DNA of 64,000 bases from the NCBI GenBank assembly GCA_963513935.1, contig OY740768.1, positions 47,091,142 to 47,155,141 of the forward strand, written 5' to 3'. This DNA is from Aphrophora alni (lineage: Eukaryota; Arthropoda; Insecta; Hemiptera; Aphrophoridae). The notes beneath the pieces were generated by a model, which had not been told where the DNA came from, searched no databases, and saw nothing but the letters and a program-made list of their open reading frames with translations. Of the stretch, positions 35,562-48,202 are shown one piece after another (the stretch's first letter is position 1; each line of letters opens with the position of its first letter). Made by a program: the position numbers and the translations under genes.

Positions 35562-35716
35562 ACAAACTAAATAAAATGTTGTAAAACCATTGTAAATATT
35601 GTTTTTGGTAATACATTCCATGTAAAATAAACTTTTCCATGTTTTAAATGCCTGATTTAAAAATTTTAACCACCTTTACTGCAAAAAGGGAACATCTCCA
35701 CAGTAAAAAAAAAAAT

Positions 35717-35718
<2 letters not shown>

Positions 35719-35757
<39 letters not shown>
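35719..35757. repeat. (AT)n microsatellite inside the TIR transposon
   Basis: About 19 AT repeats next to one of the subterminal motifs. Confidence 0.95.
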
Positions 35758-35761
<4 letters not shown>

Positions 35762-35888
35762 TGCTAGGGCTTTTATTTTATGGTGATTAAAGTGTGACTC
35801 TAGGGTCTACATTTTGTGAATAACTGTAATTTTTTAAAAATACCCATTATTAGAAAAACTGTTTTTTGTCTCTCCTGAAAAGTAGGTA

Positions 35889-35920
35889 TTTTGGAGATGT
35901 TTCCTTTCTGCGGTAGGCCA

Positions 35921-35923
<3 letters not shown>
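35889..35923 (-). repeat. Right terminal inverted repeat
   Basis: Exact reverse complement of 34371-34405. The AT microsatellite resumes at the next base. Confidence 0.95.

Positions 35924-35968
<45 letters not shown>
35924..35968. repeat. (AT)n microsatellite at right flank of TIR transposon
   Basis: About 22 AT repeats starting directly at the TIR end. Confidence 0.95.
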
Positions 35969-35970
<2 letters not shown>

Positions 35971-38535
35971 AGACTATAATATTTTAACAAGAACATACAG
36001 AATTAAAATATTGTGGTTAAATATTCTTAACAAGTTTTAATGTTATGTGTTTGAGGAGTGCATAAATCGTATTTTTGAATTGTCTACCACTCAACTGAAG
36101 CTATCCAGAATGACACTTTATATATGAAAAATCAATAAAAAATTACTTATAATTTGATTGTTATAACTCATGAATCATCACATTCGCCTATAATGCATCG
36201 ATTTAATAAACACATTATTTATGAGAAATTATGATTAAGTTTTAAACAAATTGTTTACAAAACATCTCACAAATCAAGCTTAATAATTATTTGTTGTATT
36301 AAACTAAATAATATACAGTTTAATTAAATAATAATAAAAGAGACTCGATTTAATTATTCTAGAAAATTATTTTTTTAAATAATTAATTTTCATAACGTTG
36401 TTTTTTATCCGGGTAGAGAGTTTTTATTAACTTTCTCATTTTCTTTCCATTTATGTTTATTAGTACTAATAATGTCAGTATTTTACTTTTAAAATTGATC
36501 ACTCATGATCGTAATAACAGATTAATATGAGTTCAATATTTGTTGTTTAATTCCGATACATAAAATCACATTGATTCGAAATATATATACATGTGTGTAT
36601 ATATGCAATTAGAGTTATTCTCAACCGCACATAATTTTAAGATCAAATTTAAAAAAAATAAATTTTGCAAGATGCATTTAACTTTTTTAGACACAATAAA
36701 ACATTTTTCACACTTTTATTTGACATTGAAATTGAATTTTCAATATTTGTTTTTGGTTCATTACGATCCGAAATTCCTCACATATATCTCCTATCCTAAT
36801 TACAAACATATTCCACTTGATATTTGAAACTTGTTTAAAATCACATAATCAATATTTTGAGTTTATAACTAACTGTCCACGTACTATAAGAATATAAATG
36901 CATTTAGAAAACCACAATTAAATCACTGTAAATATAGAAATTATTAAAATTGAGCAAGCTCGAAAAAAAATTCTATAACTTAGTATTACCAAAAACTGTT
37001 TGACTAACTTCAAAATAAGGAATTTTGTAGATCTTAATTCCCAACGCGTAAATAAAATTATTGTTCTGAATTGTAATTCTTCTGGCACTACAATATTACA
37101 TATTTTATATTTTCTGACATATAATAAATACAATTATTAATATAAAATAACGTTTTGATACTTGGGGTTGGGAACTTATAAAATATTATGCCTTTTCTTC
37201 AACTCAGACATAAGATTACTTTTGATCCTATATACTTACCATACAGACCTTTTCTATTTCTTTCTATATTACTAATAATGATAAATATAAAAATTACTGC
37301 ACTTGAGACAGCACTCTACACGTTGTAAAGTATGTGTTTTGTGTTGCAAAATGTTTTATGTTTTCATATGTAATTATACACTATAATTTAATGACGAAGC
37401 GAATTACTGAAATTGTTTTATTTGTTTAAGTGAAGATGTCGTTTCGGTGCCGAAATCGGTATACTTATTTTTTTTAAATTGAAAGAAAATATTGTTTACA
37501 GACCTTAGTTATCAACATTAAGTTATTATTACACAATTCTGGTGACTAAATAAGTAAAACATCTCCACAAATATAAATCCACCATCAACGAAGAGAATTG
37601 GTTTTAAGTAACGTGATTTCTTTATACCTCAACCACTGATTAACATTTGAGGTTTTAATTATTTAACTTTTTGAGTATAATGATATTGAAAATAACTGTT
37701 CTTTTCCTCCATATATTACTGGTAGATAATATGTAAATGTATGTATGTGTTTTTGACTTATCAGTAATATTATAACATTACGTTAAAAAAACGCGAGTAA
37801 GATTAAGGTGTTCATCTATGTTACTCTGGGATTATAAACTCATTTCAAACACTATTTATTCCCTTCCAATGATATATTACTAATAATGTAAAGTACAAAG
37901 TACCACAAACGATAATGATTATTCAGTGCTTCATGTATGAGATTACACTGTTTTCCTGCTCGCTAGTGTAATTAGGGTTTTAAACAATATTATCCTCTGA
38001 ATGATTCTTTTTGTACGGATTTCTACTAACTTTGTTATCATATTAATCATAACAAATGTAGAACCAGTATCAGAGATGTTATCTATATTCAGTGTATTAT
38101 TAAAGGGATTATTTCACTTCCATACAGTGACATTGCAGTTTTAAACTACTCATTATGGAGACAAATTACAGAGATAAATTAAGTCCTGTATTAATTATAA
38201 GGGCTTAATTTGTCTTTGTACAGTGTCCAATTGTTATATTTTTCCTTCTGTTATTGAAGTAAATTAGAAAAAAGAAGAAATTATCCGATTTTATAGTAAT
38301 TATTAATGGTTTTATTTTGTTTTAAGAGTTAATTTATACATACGCGTTATTCAATAGAACAATTATCTTTATTACTTGTATTGAATAGGATAGTAAAATA
38401 TCTATTAAACAGGCAAGAAATTAATAATAATGCATTGATATTTTATAAAGTAAAAAAGATCTATGTTAATTAAATTATATTTTTTGTGAACAAAATTTTG
38501 TAATGTCTACTACTTTGCCAAACTTGTCATCATCT

Positions 38536-38538
<3 letters not shown>
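35969..38538. other. AT-rich stretch; one weak hammerhead-like relic
   Basis: No gene seen. At 37428-37464 the plus strand reads AAGT, GAAGATG, a TCG-rich hairpin, GCCGAAATCGGTA and ACTT. This resembles a decayed hammerhead core (C3 is G) with a four-base arm I. Confidence 0.35.

Positions 38539-38575
<37 letters not shown>
38539..38575. repeat. (AT)n microsatellite
   Basis: Uninterrupted alternating AT, about 18 repeats. Confidence 0.95.
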
Positions 38576-38578
<3 letters not shown>

Positions 38579-41500
38579 ACGAGTGATGCTTATAAGAATT
38601 TCATGTTTGAGGGTTTACAGTCTATATACTGGAAGCATATTTATCTTTAGTTTGACGATTATGTTCAATTTGTCGTTTAACATATTGTCTGGACTATATT
38701 TATATTCTTTGTAAATTCGAAAATCTCTATGTTAATTAATATTCCTTTTTTGGCATTGCGTAATATTTACAAATTTGTGTCAATATCTATTGTAAGTATG
38801 ATTTTCGTTAATTAGATGTTCTGCGTAGTTTGAAGTCTTTTTAACTGATATAGTTTTTTTATGGTTTGGGAGCTGTTCTTTGAATTTTTGTTTAAAAGAT
38901 AGACTAACTCGGATTTATCATAATAAAGCTAAATTGTATTCTTTTATTTAAACTATGCATAATTACAAAACAAAACAAATAACAATAATGTAAGTATTAT
39001 TTGTGCATTCAATAGTCTGTTTTATAGCCTCATTAACTTAATATGTACTGTTAAAATGAAATGTCTGTTTCCAGTTTTAATATAAATGAATGTATACTAT
39101 AAATAATCGATCTGTTGTTTGAAACCTATATGATAACGTATGAACAACGTAATTTATCGAATGGAATAAATTAATTATTGTTGTTACGATATCACACAAA
39201 CAGTTTTAGAAGTACAGCCTATAAATAATTTAAAATATATTTTTGTAAACATACTAACTATCGTATTATAAACACATTAAATGTGCCTCGGAACTAGTAA
39301 AACATCAAACGTGTATGTGTTACGTATTAAATTTATTTTTATACTGTCTACCATGTTTTAATAACATAAATCATTTTATGTCATGTTACATAAATTCAAT
39401 GAATCATTGCATAAACGTATGATTTTATAACATCAAATATGTAAATTATAAAAAAAAAACATAATTACCACAGCAAGGTTTTAATAAAAATAGAAACGTT
39501 TTAAAATATTGTATACGAGTACATTCTCGTTAAGTTGTCATTGTCTACTTTATTGATAAGTATTATCCTATTTTATTTCTCTCTTTTTCAAAGAGTAGCA
39601 GGTAATATTTAAATAATTAATTTTGTCACTCAATTGTTGACCTCGAAAAGAGAAAAAAAATCAAATTACAAATATTTGACACTCTGAGAAAAAGCGCGGT
39701 GAATAATTCCCGCTAATTCAACTTTACGTTTTTATTATTTCAAATTGTCACAAATAGGACATCTAAAAATGACACTGTATCGACACATGGAACCCGAAAA
39801 GGTATAGGAGAAGACTGACAAATAAAATCATTGTAGATTTATTGAGAAACTCTAAAAAAAAAAAAAAACGAATTTCCGGTAAATATCTAATGATCTATAC
39901 AATATTACGTTATTAAATACACACATTTTAAAAGCTATGAATGATTAAACAGTATCGACGTTTAAGAAGTTCTGGGAGTAAATTTAGGAATAGAATTAAA
40001 TTAAAATTATGAAAACCTCGTTGTCGATCTACTCTTTTAACTGAAATATATTTAACCAAATTTGTATATTAAATAAAATTACCAAGAAAACTAATTGGTT
40101 TACATTGAGAACTCTTTATTACTTTACCTAAAATGTCGTGTACGCTATATATATATATATATATAATTACATAAAATTACCATTTTCTTCTACGTTTATT
40201 AAATACAAATGTACTTATTTAAATTAGTACTTATTATTAACTGTAGAAGAAAATTATAATTTTAAAAATTTTTCTGTTAATACAATAAAATTACTTGTAT
40301 GTAATAATTTAGGTTATTGCATAAATAAAAAAATGTTTTATCCATTTATTTGATCTGAAACTTTATTAGAAGATGAATTGCCTCCTTGTGACATTAACAT
40401 GCATAACGAATGTCATATATATGTCAAAATATTACACTTTTACGATATATATACACAGTTGTAATACTGTATCTAAAATCTGTCAGGAATATTCTCTAAT
40501 GAATATAAAGTATAACCGGAATCAGTTACTTTATACCGCAATTCTGGGTTAAAGTTTGCTTCGGAACATACGATTGCTACATCAGTTTCAAAAGTTCTTA
40601 TAAGAGATGATACTGTCAATATCCGGAATTTCCTATATACGAGTATAAGTATACGAAAGTCATATTGTCTTACTAACGGGGGACGCACCAAACTTCACCA
40701 TATCACTGAGTTTTGTTGGAGTTTCAGAAACTTTCAAAGAAGTTTATGGTTTCCTTTGTCTAACTCCCTTGAACAACTTACAAATTTCGATTCAAATTAT
40801 TTATTACGAAGTTTGTGATACATCATTTGTGTTTATGCAAATAATATCAAACTTGAAATTAATTTTTTATCTAAAGTTTAGCTTATTTAAAGAGTAAACA
40901 ATTATCGGGGTTGTACTTAAAAAAATATTTCAAATTAGAATACTCTGTAGAATGAAAATAAAACTATTTAGAACAATAATAGCTATCTCTTTCGTTATGA
41001 CGAATTGATATTAAAATTTCTTTGTATATTTACTTTAATATATTGTTCGTAATCATTCGCAAACTATTTGAACACATAATTTTTTCAACGGAATCTAATA
41101 TAATATTTATTTCATATTTGACATACAAAAATTGTGTATTTAAACGTAACTTAAATAAGTCAAATAACGTCAAATTGTTTCCATTATCAACCAATAGAAA
41201 TTATTCACGCCATGTCATACGCGACAACAGTAGTTACCATATTTGTTTAGAAACTAAAACAGGTTTACTATATGACCCTTTCTGAACAGCCCTTTTTTAA
41301 ATCATTTTGTAAGTAATAATAAGTATATCAATTATCATTTTTGATTTTCGTCAGAAACGAAAATCAGGAGTCTTGACGGCACACCAAGGTTTAATTATTA
41401 CAAGAAACACATTAAATGTTTTTTAATTAATGAAAACCTTAACTTAATTAAAAATAAAGCTAGACATCGTTCTACGTAGAATAGTGAAAGTCGATTAAAT

Positions 41501-44500
41501 AGAGGAGAAATACAAGCTACTATGGTATTATGGGATTATGGACTATGCGAACAAGCACGTTCATACATTACATGTAAAAATAATTTAGCTTAATTGTATA
41601 AAAATATAATAAAATTGAAATATTAAAAACAAAACTTTATATTTCGTTTTACATAAACATGTATTTGTAACTATCAATCATGATTCGAAATTAGCAGGCG
41701 ATTGGGAAATGACAGGAGTTTATCCGATTGTGTATTTATTTCGACATGAGAGGATATTCGAGAGGTTTAATTAGTTAAATATCACACTATTGTGTTGAGT
41801 TACAGAATATTCAGCTCCAGGTGGCACAGGCTAAGGTTTTCTTGTGTAATGTAATCTCTTCACACTGACAATGACTTACCAAAGTTTAAAGAGTTACCAC
41901 ATTTACTCTACATGGTTTATAATAGTTTATTACTTTCTTTTCCACTGGTGTGTCAATATTAAATTATTTATAATTTAAACATATCTGATACTTCTTGTAG
42001 AATGCTGCTGATTTTGTATAATAGAGGATGTTGTGATAAAAAAAGTAATTTTTGCAATTACAATATACAAATAATTAATCTTTTTTTAGTATTTGACACT
42101 GAAAAGAGGGAATGTTAATGATTAGTAATAATAAAAACAGAGAAAATAAACGAAATAACATATAAATCCAAATCCAACAACATTGGTTATAACTTTCTAA
42201 GCACTTGGTGTGTTGTTTTTATTATTTTTACAGGAAAAAAGTAAGGTGGTTCTTTTCGAACAAAAATACAATTTGTTTTATTAATATGAAATGTTTATCA
42301 TTCTTATATTTATCATATTAATAATAATGATGGGCTTGATTATATTGGATTATATTCGTACATACAAAGGTGGACCACAGTATTCAATTACAACGCATAT
42401 ATTATTATTATTATCTAGTTTGGTGGAGTTATACGGATTAAATAACAATATTTTGTTATCGATTGTTATTGTAAAAAAAAACATGACCCAATAATAATTA
42501 ATATAATCGTACAATTTATAGAATAATCCTGACTATGGTGTCCCAGTTACGGCATTTACGAAGTAGCTTAACAAGAATACAAAACAAATATTAGAAAGCA
42601 AACATTGTATACATATTAGAAAAATATTGTTACTTTACATACAAAATAAAATTCACGAAAATTGTTAGGCAGGGTTGTGGGAGGGACTATGGTCATAGGG
42701 CCTAGACAAACGTTGAATGAGTGGAAAATTTGTAAAAAAATCTACCTCATACCATGTTAAACTATCATCTTAGCAAAACATTTGATTAATTTCAGTAATT
42801 TGTTAGACATTTAGTTTTTAGACAAATTTTTTTACTGATATGACTAATCTTAAAATTAACATTAAAATGACATGTAAAACACATGATTTTTATAAGGTTA
42901 GTAGTGTCATTACACCCCAACAAGAAATTCATTTGTGTTCTCTTATACAATACATGAAATTACGTCTTTTTCAACCTACATAAACTGTATTACAAATATT
43001 GTATGTCATTATGTAAACATCACTTTGTTGACATATTATCAATTGACCAAGAAGAAACTTTTACATACATAATGGTTAATTTATCTAACTACAAATCTAC
43101 TCGATAAAAATAAATTTGCAAACACTAAAATATTCACTTAACTAAATATAATATGAAAATGTGAATCACCAGACTGTTCTTACTTGCTTAGTTAGGTTTT
43201 TAGTAACTAGTTACACGAGTATGTGGTTTGATTTTAATTTTGAATACTTTTTTTTTTAAAATAAATAATGTTTTTTTTTATTATTCTTACCTTAAAAAAA
43301 GATTTGTTTATATTTTGAGTCGCATATACAATAATCGATTTGGCTACTACTTATAATTGCTCCATTAGTAATTTAAACTGCGATAAAATATTTCCTAATT
43401 AAATAGTAAAGAAATAAAAAAAAAAGATTTTCTAAAGCAAATAAATAGGCTTTATAAAGATTATTAGATGAAATATAACTTATTTGTATTGTTGTGTTAA
43501 ATTGAGCTAATTAGAGAGAGAAAAAGACATGGCAAACGATGGGAGAGAATGTTTAGGTGAGAGGAAATAAAGTTATCTTTGTTTTTTCGTCCTAACATGT
43601 TTTTTATTCCTATAGCTAATTTTTCAACAACCTTTATTGAAAGATATGATTCATATATATATTCTATATTTCAAATTCGCTAAAATCTGTATTTGATTTC
43701 TTTTGAAGTTGCGTTTCACTTGATCTTAAATAAGCATACACAAAATAAAAAGTTAATTAACACGTAATCAAGATGTTTATTACTAATGTATAAAAATCTG
43801 TAAATGAAGCAGTTAAGTTACAGGTACATGTGGACCCTCTATAAAGTAAAGTCATCAGAAATATCAAAACTGTACAATAAATATTAAATACAACCTTTTA
43901 AACGTCTTAATAGTATGGATAAAAAAAAGTTATACATTAATTTGTTACATATTGTCAATTGTCATACACTACAGATAGATAAAGGGAAACGAGTGTCTCA
44001 CACTTTATGAAACGCAAACAAAACTCAGTTAATTGCGAAAGTTAGATAAGGGCGATACCCTTCTCGAGATCTCTTACAGAGACTTCCATATAGAAATGTA
44101 TTGTTTCATTGTTATTATATAGAAGATCTAAACGTTATACATCTATATAATGGGGTGAAATTAGAGTTTTATTTTGGTTACAATATTATATAAATCAAAT
44201 TTGAAAATTAATTTTCCGTATTATAAACGTAGATCAAAACAAATATAATATATGTTTAATATCCTTATAATGAGATTATTGTTTTTGAATTATTATGGAA
44301 TTTAATGGTAGTTAGTACTTATACTTAATGTTTCTTTCGACTTTAATATAATCAATGTTTATTTAATGACGTTAATTCTATTAGTTATATATTAACGCGT
44401 TTATATTTTATCTTAATATATTTAAATTGATGTTCATTAATTTAATATAGGATATGCATTTCCCGTGTTTGAGAATTTATAACTTGGTTTTGAATAAAAC

Positions 44501-45044
44501 TGTTATAAATTCACAACTGGATTCAGTTTTTATATACATTTTGTTTCATTTCTGAGCTTTGAACATTAAATTTAATTATATTTGTATTTGTTTGTCTAGA
44601 ATGTTCATATGTAATTTAGCCTTTATACCACGTACGTATACATACAAGCATTCATTTATGAATGGACTATTTATACACACTCCATACCAGTTAATGGATT
44701 CTTACTGAAACACACTTTATTAACAAATATAACTTAAGAGAGTTTCTTATTAACTGAGTTAGTTGAGTAAACTTTATTAAATAATTTGTTGTTGTTATTG
44801 TACTAAATAACACTTCATTCAGCAGTACTTTAATACTTCCGGTTTAGTATTATGTTAAAATAAAAAATATGAATATTATGAATTAATATTAAAAAATCGG
44901 TATAGTAATAAGTACAATTCTAAACATAACAAAATATGTATTTTCAATTAACGAAAAGTTCATTATCACTTTATAGATTTAAGACGTTTCGTATAGTTTT
45001 AAACAACTTCATCTTAATGTGCAATATAGAGAGGTACTAGAGTT
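38576..45044. other. AT-rich stretch, no confident gene
   Basis: Holds a short AT microsatellite at 40147-40165 and a 10-bp perfect hairpin at 41342-41366. A 72-codon minus frame at 40473-40691 has a fairly protein-like C-terminal half (YKVTDSGYTLYSLENI), but I recognise no motif and could not find convincing splice sites. Confidence 0.4.
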
Positions 45045-45420
45045 TTGAGGAAGTATGTTGAAGTCTTTACAGATAAAGCAGAATTCACTATGACGGGAAA
45101 CATGCCACCGGTAGATATAAAGATGAAAGACTTCATTACATCTGTCAATTTACCATTATATAGATGTCCTACAGGCAAAAAGAGGTTTGGATTAGAAAAT
45201 AGAACAGTTGTAAAAAGTTGGAGTTCTTACGACAGTTCCCGAATTTACTGAATACGCTAGTTCCATATTTGTATTAAAAAGTACAGAAGGAAAAAAGAAG
45301 AGTAGTTGTCTATTTAATGAGATTAATGAGAAATATAAATCGCCCATTATGCCACTGCAGAGCGTAAAATTAGTATTATGTAACAATTACTCCAAAGTAT
45401 TTCTCAATTTTAGATTTGTA
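45045..45420 (+). pseudogene. Unrecognised frameshifted coding relic
   Basis: A frame from 45045 has protein-like composition (VEVFTDKAEFTMTGNMPP, then CPTGKKRFGLENRTVV). As it degrades, a second frame becomes plausible from about 45225, with PEFTEYASSIFVLKSTEG and SPIMPLQSVKLVLC. One frameshift would link them. Base composition is a little less AT-rich than the surroundings. I know no matching family. It may be a piece of a transposon. Confidence 0.3.
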
Positions 45421-45888
45421 AAATTATTCTATCAAATCAAATTTGTTTGTTCATGTTTCAGAAAGCATCAACAATGTTTCACAATCCCATTTATCTTTGT
45501 TTCTCTTGTATAACATTTTACATTTTATTACTATAAATAATATATTTACTCATTGATTAAGAAAAAAAAAATTAAAGGTTAATATCTAAAGTAAGCTATG
45601 TATAATAATTTATGAGCATTCTAGGGGCTTACATTTTATGCTCTATTAAAGTCCACTTAAAGTTAATTTATTTTATGGAACAGATACCCGGCAAAAAGTC
45701 TAAACAAGTAATGGAGATCATGAGTTGCATTATCGATTGATGTAAAGAATTCTGAAGGTCAATGTGGAATAACTGATTCGGTTTGAAGTTGGACGTCAGA
45801 AAAATTCACACAAAAATTTATATATAAAGTATTTCTATACTGTTAACAAACACACAGAACACAATTCCCATAAAAAAAATACGCCTAA

Positions 45889-45933
45889 GTATCAGACGCG
45901 TTTCAACGACAAGGTCGCCCTCTTCAGTGATAC
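45889..45933 (-). ncRNA. Hammerhead ribozyme-like motif, type I
   Basis: On the minus strand all hammerhead core elements are present in order. Arm I strands GTATCA and TGATAC pair perfectly (6 bp). CTGAAGA is followed by arm II, GGCGAC/GTCGTT closed by CTT, with one unpaired G. GAAAC and an ACGCGT arm III end with the cleavage triplet GUC. Very short palindromic arm III is typical of hammerheads in Penelope-like elements, which may act as dimers. This is the best-formed of the motifs in the window. No Penelope coding remnant was found beside it. Confidence 0.65.
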
Positions 45934-45964
45934 ACCAACTAAGTTGTGGTTTGGTGTATCACTG
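45925..45964. repeat. 13-bp inverted repeat overlapping the hammerhead arm I
   Basis: CAGTGATACACCA (45925-45937) is exactly complementary to TGGTGTATCACTG (45952-45964). The arm I sequence of the ribozyme is thus duplicated in inverted orientation, probably the trace of an inverted pseudo-LTR. Confidence 0.7.
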
Positions 45965-46388
45965 TAATTTATTAATTAGGAACATTAAGAAAACTAAACA
46001 TATTACTAAAAATTTGAAATTTAATTATAAAAATAAATGGTTTTACGTTATAATTAAAAACACTTGAAAAAGTAATTTCCGCAAGGAATGGAGTTTAGGG
46101 GAGGATTTTTAACAAAATGAATCTTACGAGTTTCGGTTCAATTATTCAAGAAAATTACTTTTAAAATTAATTAATTTCTGTGAAGTTGTTTCTAAATCTG
46201 TGTTGAACAAAATTAATTAAACCTTGTATTCCTTGACTTTCTTGTTCTGTTGACTTATAAACCTCTCTTATTTAGTTTTAAAACAAGAATTCTCATTTAT
46301 ATCATATACCTGTTGAATATGGATAGATATTGTACTAGTTAACTTTTGATTCAATTGCTATACTTACTTTATTTTAAAATTAATTTAT

Positions 46389-46437
<49 letters not shown>

Positions 46438-48005
46438 ATAAAAATAAGGGTATACAAGTTTCACTGATTTATTTTATGTAAATTATTGTAATATTAAATT
46501 TATAATATTGGAGATCAAATACAATGATAACCGAGATAAATTTTGAGAGTGTTGTGTAATTATCGATATAATTCACTACTTCATATACTATGCATTAGAA
46601 TAGGTGAAGTGAAATTTATGCCGTTTCTAAGATACATTCTGAAAAAAAGTACCCATTTACTTGACCGTGTGTTTATTTGCATTTATTTTTGTAAATGTAA
46701 TTTATTTATTCCCTAAGATTATTTTTTTAAATGTTTGAATTTAAGGATAAATTAAAATGATAAGCTTTAAACGTTTAGAAAATTGCGTTAGTGTCGGTGC
46801 GATTGTGTTTAAGTGTCAAATTTAAAGTTCAAAATTTTATGTTGTGAAATTATGTTTTATAAAATCTTTTCGTTTTAGGTTCAAATATCTGTACTATATT
46901 TTGTAACATTTTTCCCCGTAGGCTACTATTAAGATTAGCCAAACTGTTAAAATGAACGCCAATTTTGTAATTAGCAATAGTTTATTATGTCATAACTTTT
47001 AAAGTGATTTGAATATTGATTTGACGCAATATTAGAAAACATTACATGAAATTCAAGTTGCGCCCAATTTTACCAACCAATCAAAATATTCATCATCTGT
47101 AAACAACCTCATGATACGAATTTTTAAATCACATTTCATGATCCTTTCCAAATTTAAAAATTCAAACAAATATTTAAGAGTGGATTTGAAGTTGTTTGAT
47201 AAAATGTTTTGTTCATATTAATGATAACGCCTAAAAGAATGTTTGGCATCATTTGTATATTTCATTTCAATAACTTTTATTCTCGGGGTTCATTTTTTTA
47301 AGTTTCCAGTTTTTGTTTCATCATCTAACAATACAATAGACCACTATTCAATGTTACCTTTTTTTTTTTTTTTTTTTTTTAAATTCTAGGTTTAAACTTC
47401 GAGTATTATTTATTGCATACCCTACTAATTGGAAACGTCCTTTTAAACCATGTAAATGATTTTTTTAATTATTAAAGGTAATTCAATGAAAATAAAATAA
47501 AATAATACATTTCATAGGGAAATTTATTGAGGTTAATTACTTTCTTTTATTTATCGTATAATTTAAGAAAGAACATCTAGAAATCCTTCACTTTTCTATT
47601 AATCTGAAAGCAATTTTAACATTTCATATCAGGTTGCCACTTAAGACATTGCAACCTAACTTTATTATAAATATGTGTTATTAAGTGAGTTTATTAAATA
47701 TTTTGTTATTTTTAGAACCATGGAGATATCGTGTTGAAAAAAATGGACTAAGACCTTTATGTAATCCTTTAGGAAATCCAAATTTATTTGTTTTCAATAC
47801 ATTGTATCTTCGAAGACAAGAAGTTGTACGATAGTTGTAAATTTAGATAGATTGTGTCATGAATAAAAAAATTAATAAAAGTTCATTAAATGTAATCAGA
47901 AGTGTTTATTAATGATCTCGTCATTTTTATATAAAGTTAAATTAAAACGTTCTTTAACATTGTCTTACCAGTTTCACTCCACATAATATTCCTTGTTCTC
48001 AGCAC

Positions 48006-48008
<3 letters not shown>
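45965..48008. other. AT-rich stretch with a microsatellite and a T run
   Basis: Contains an interrupted AT microsatellite at 46386-46434 and a run of about 22 T at 47359-47380. No coding signal seen. Confidence 0.5.

Positions 48009-48043
<35 letters not shown>
48009..48043. repeat. (AT)n microsatellite
   Basis: About 17 AT repeats that abut the left arm of a fold-back element. Confidence 0.95.
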
Positions 48044-48044
<1 letters not shown>

Positions 48045-48202
48045 CTCTTTATTCCAATATTTAATGGATATCTTGAAAAAACATGTCCATTAAAATTATG
48101 CAAACCTGGAATCGGAAATACGTGTTATATAAGATATAAGGTTTACATAATTTTAATGGACATGTTTCTTCAAGATATCCATTAAATATTGGGATAAAGA
48201 GT
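48044..48202. mobile_element. Fold-back MITE-like palindrome
   Basis: Two inverted arms of 64 bp (48044-48107 and 48139-48202), differing at only a few positions, flank a 31-base spacer. The arms contain TTTAATGGATATCTTGAA and CATGTCCATTAAAATTATG. There is no coding capacity. Its left end touches a TA microsatellite. The target duplication is not clear and the parent transposon is unknown. Confidence 0.65.

Larger units (their letters stand above)
34371..35923 (+). mobile_element. TIR DNA transposon inserted in a TA microsatellite
   Basis: Perfect 35-bp terminal inverted repeats (34371-34405 and 35889-35923, starting GAATGGCCTACCGCAG) enclose 1.55 kb and are flanked on both sides by long AT runs. 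Target duplication of TA or ATAT cannot be separated from the repeat. A motif like ACTGCAAAAAGGGAACATC recurs subterminally in both orientations: 34382, 34460, 34524, 34552 (minus), 35678 and the right TIR. Such arrays often bind transposase. The interior encodes N- and C-terminal pieces of one protein but not its middle, so this is an internally deleted, non-autonomous copy. Confidence 0.85.

Noticed and set aside
40473..40691. Possible 72-codon exon on the minus strand
   Set aside because: Composition is partly protein-like, but there is no motif and no convincing splice context, and it sits alone in AT-rich DNA.
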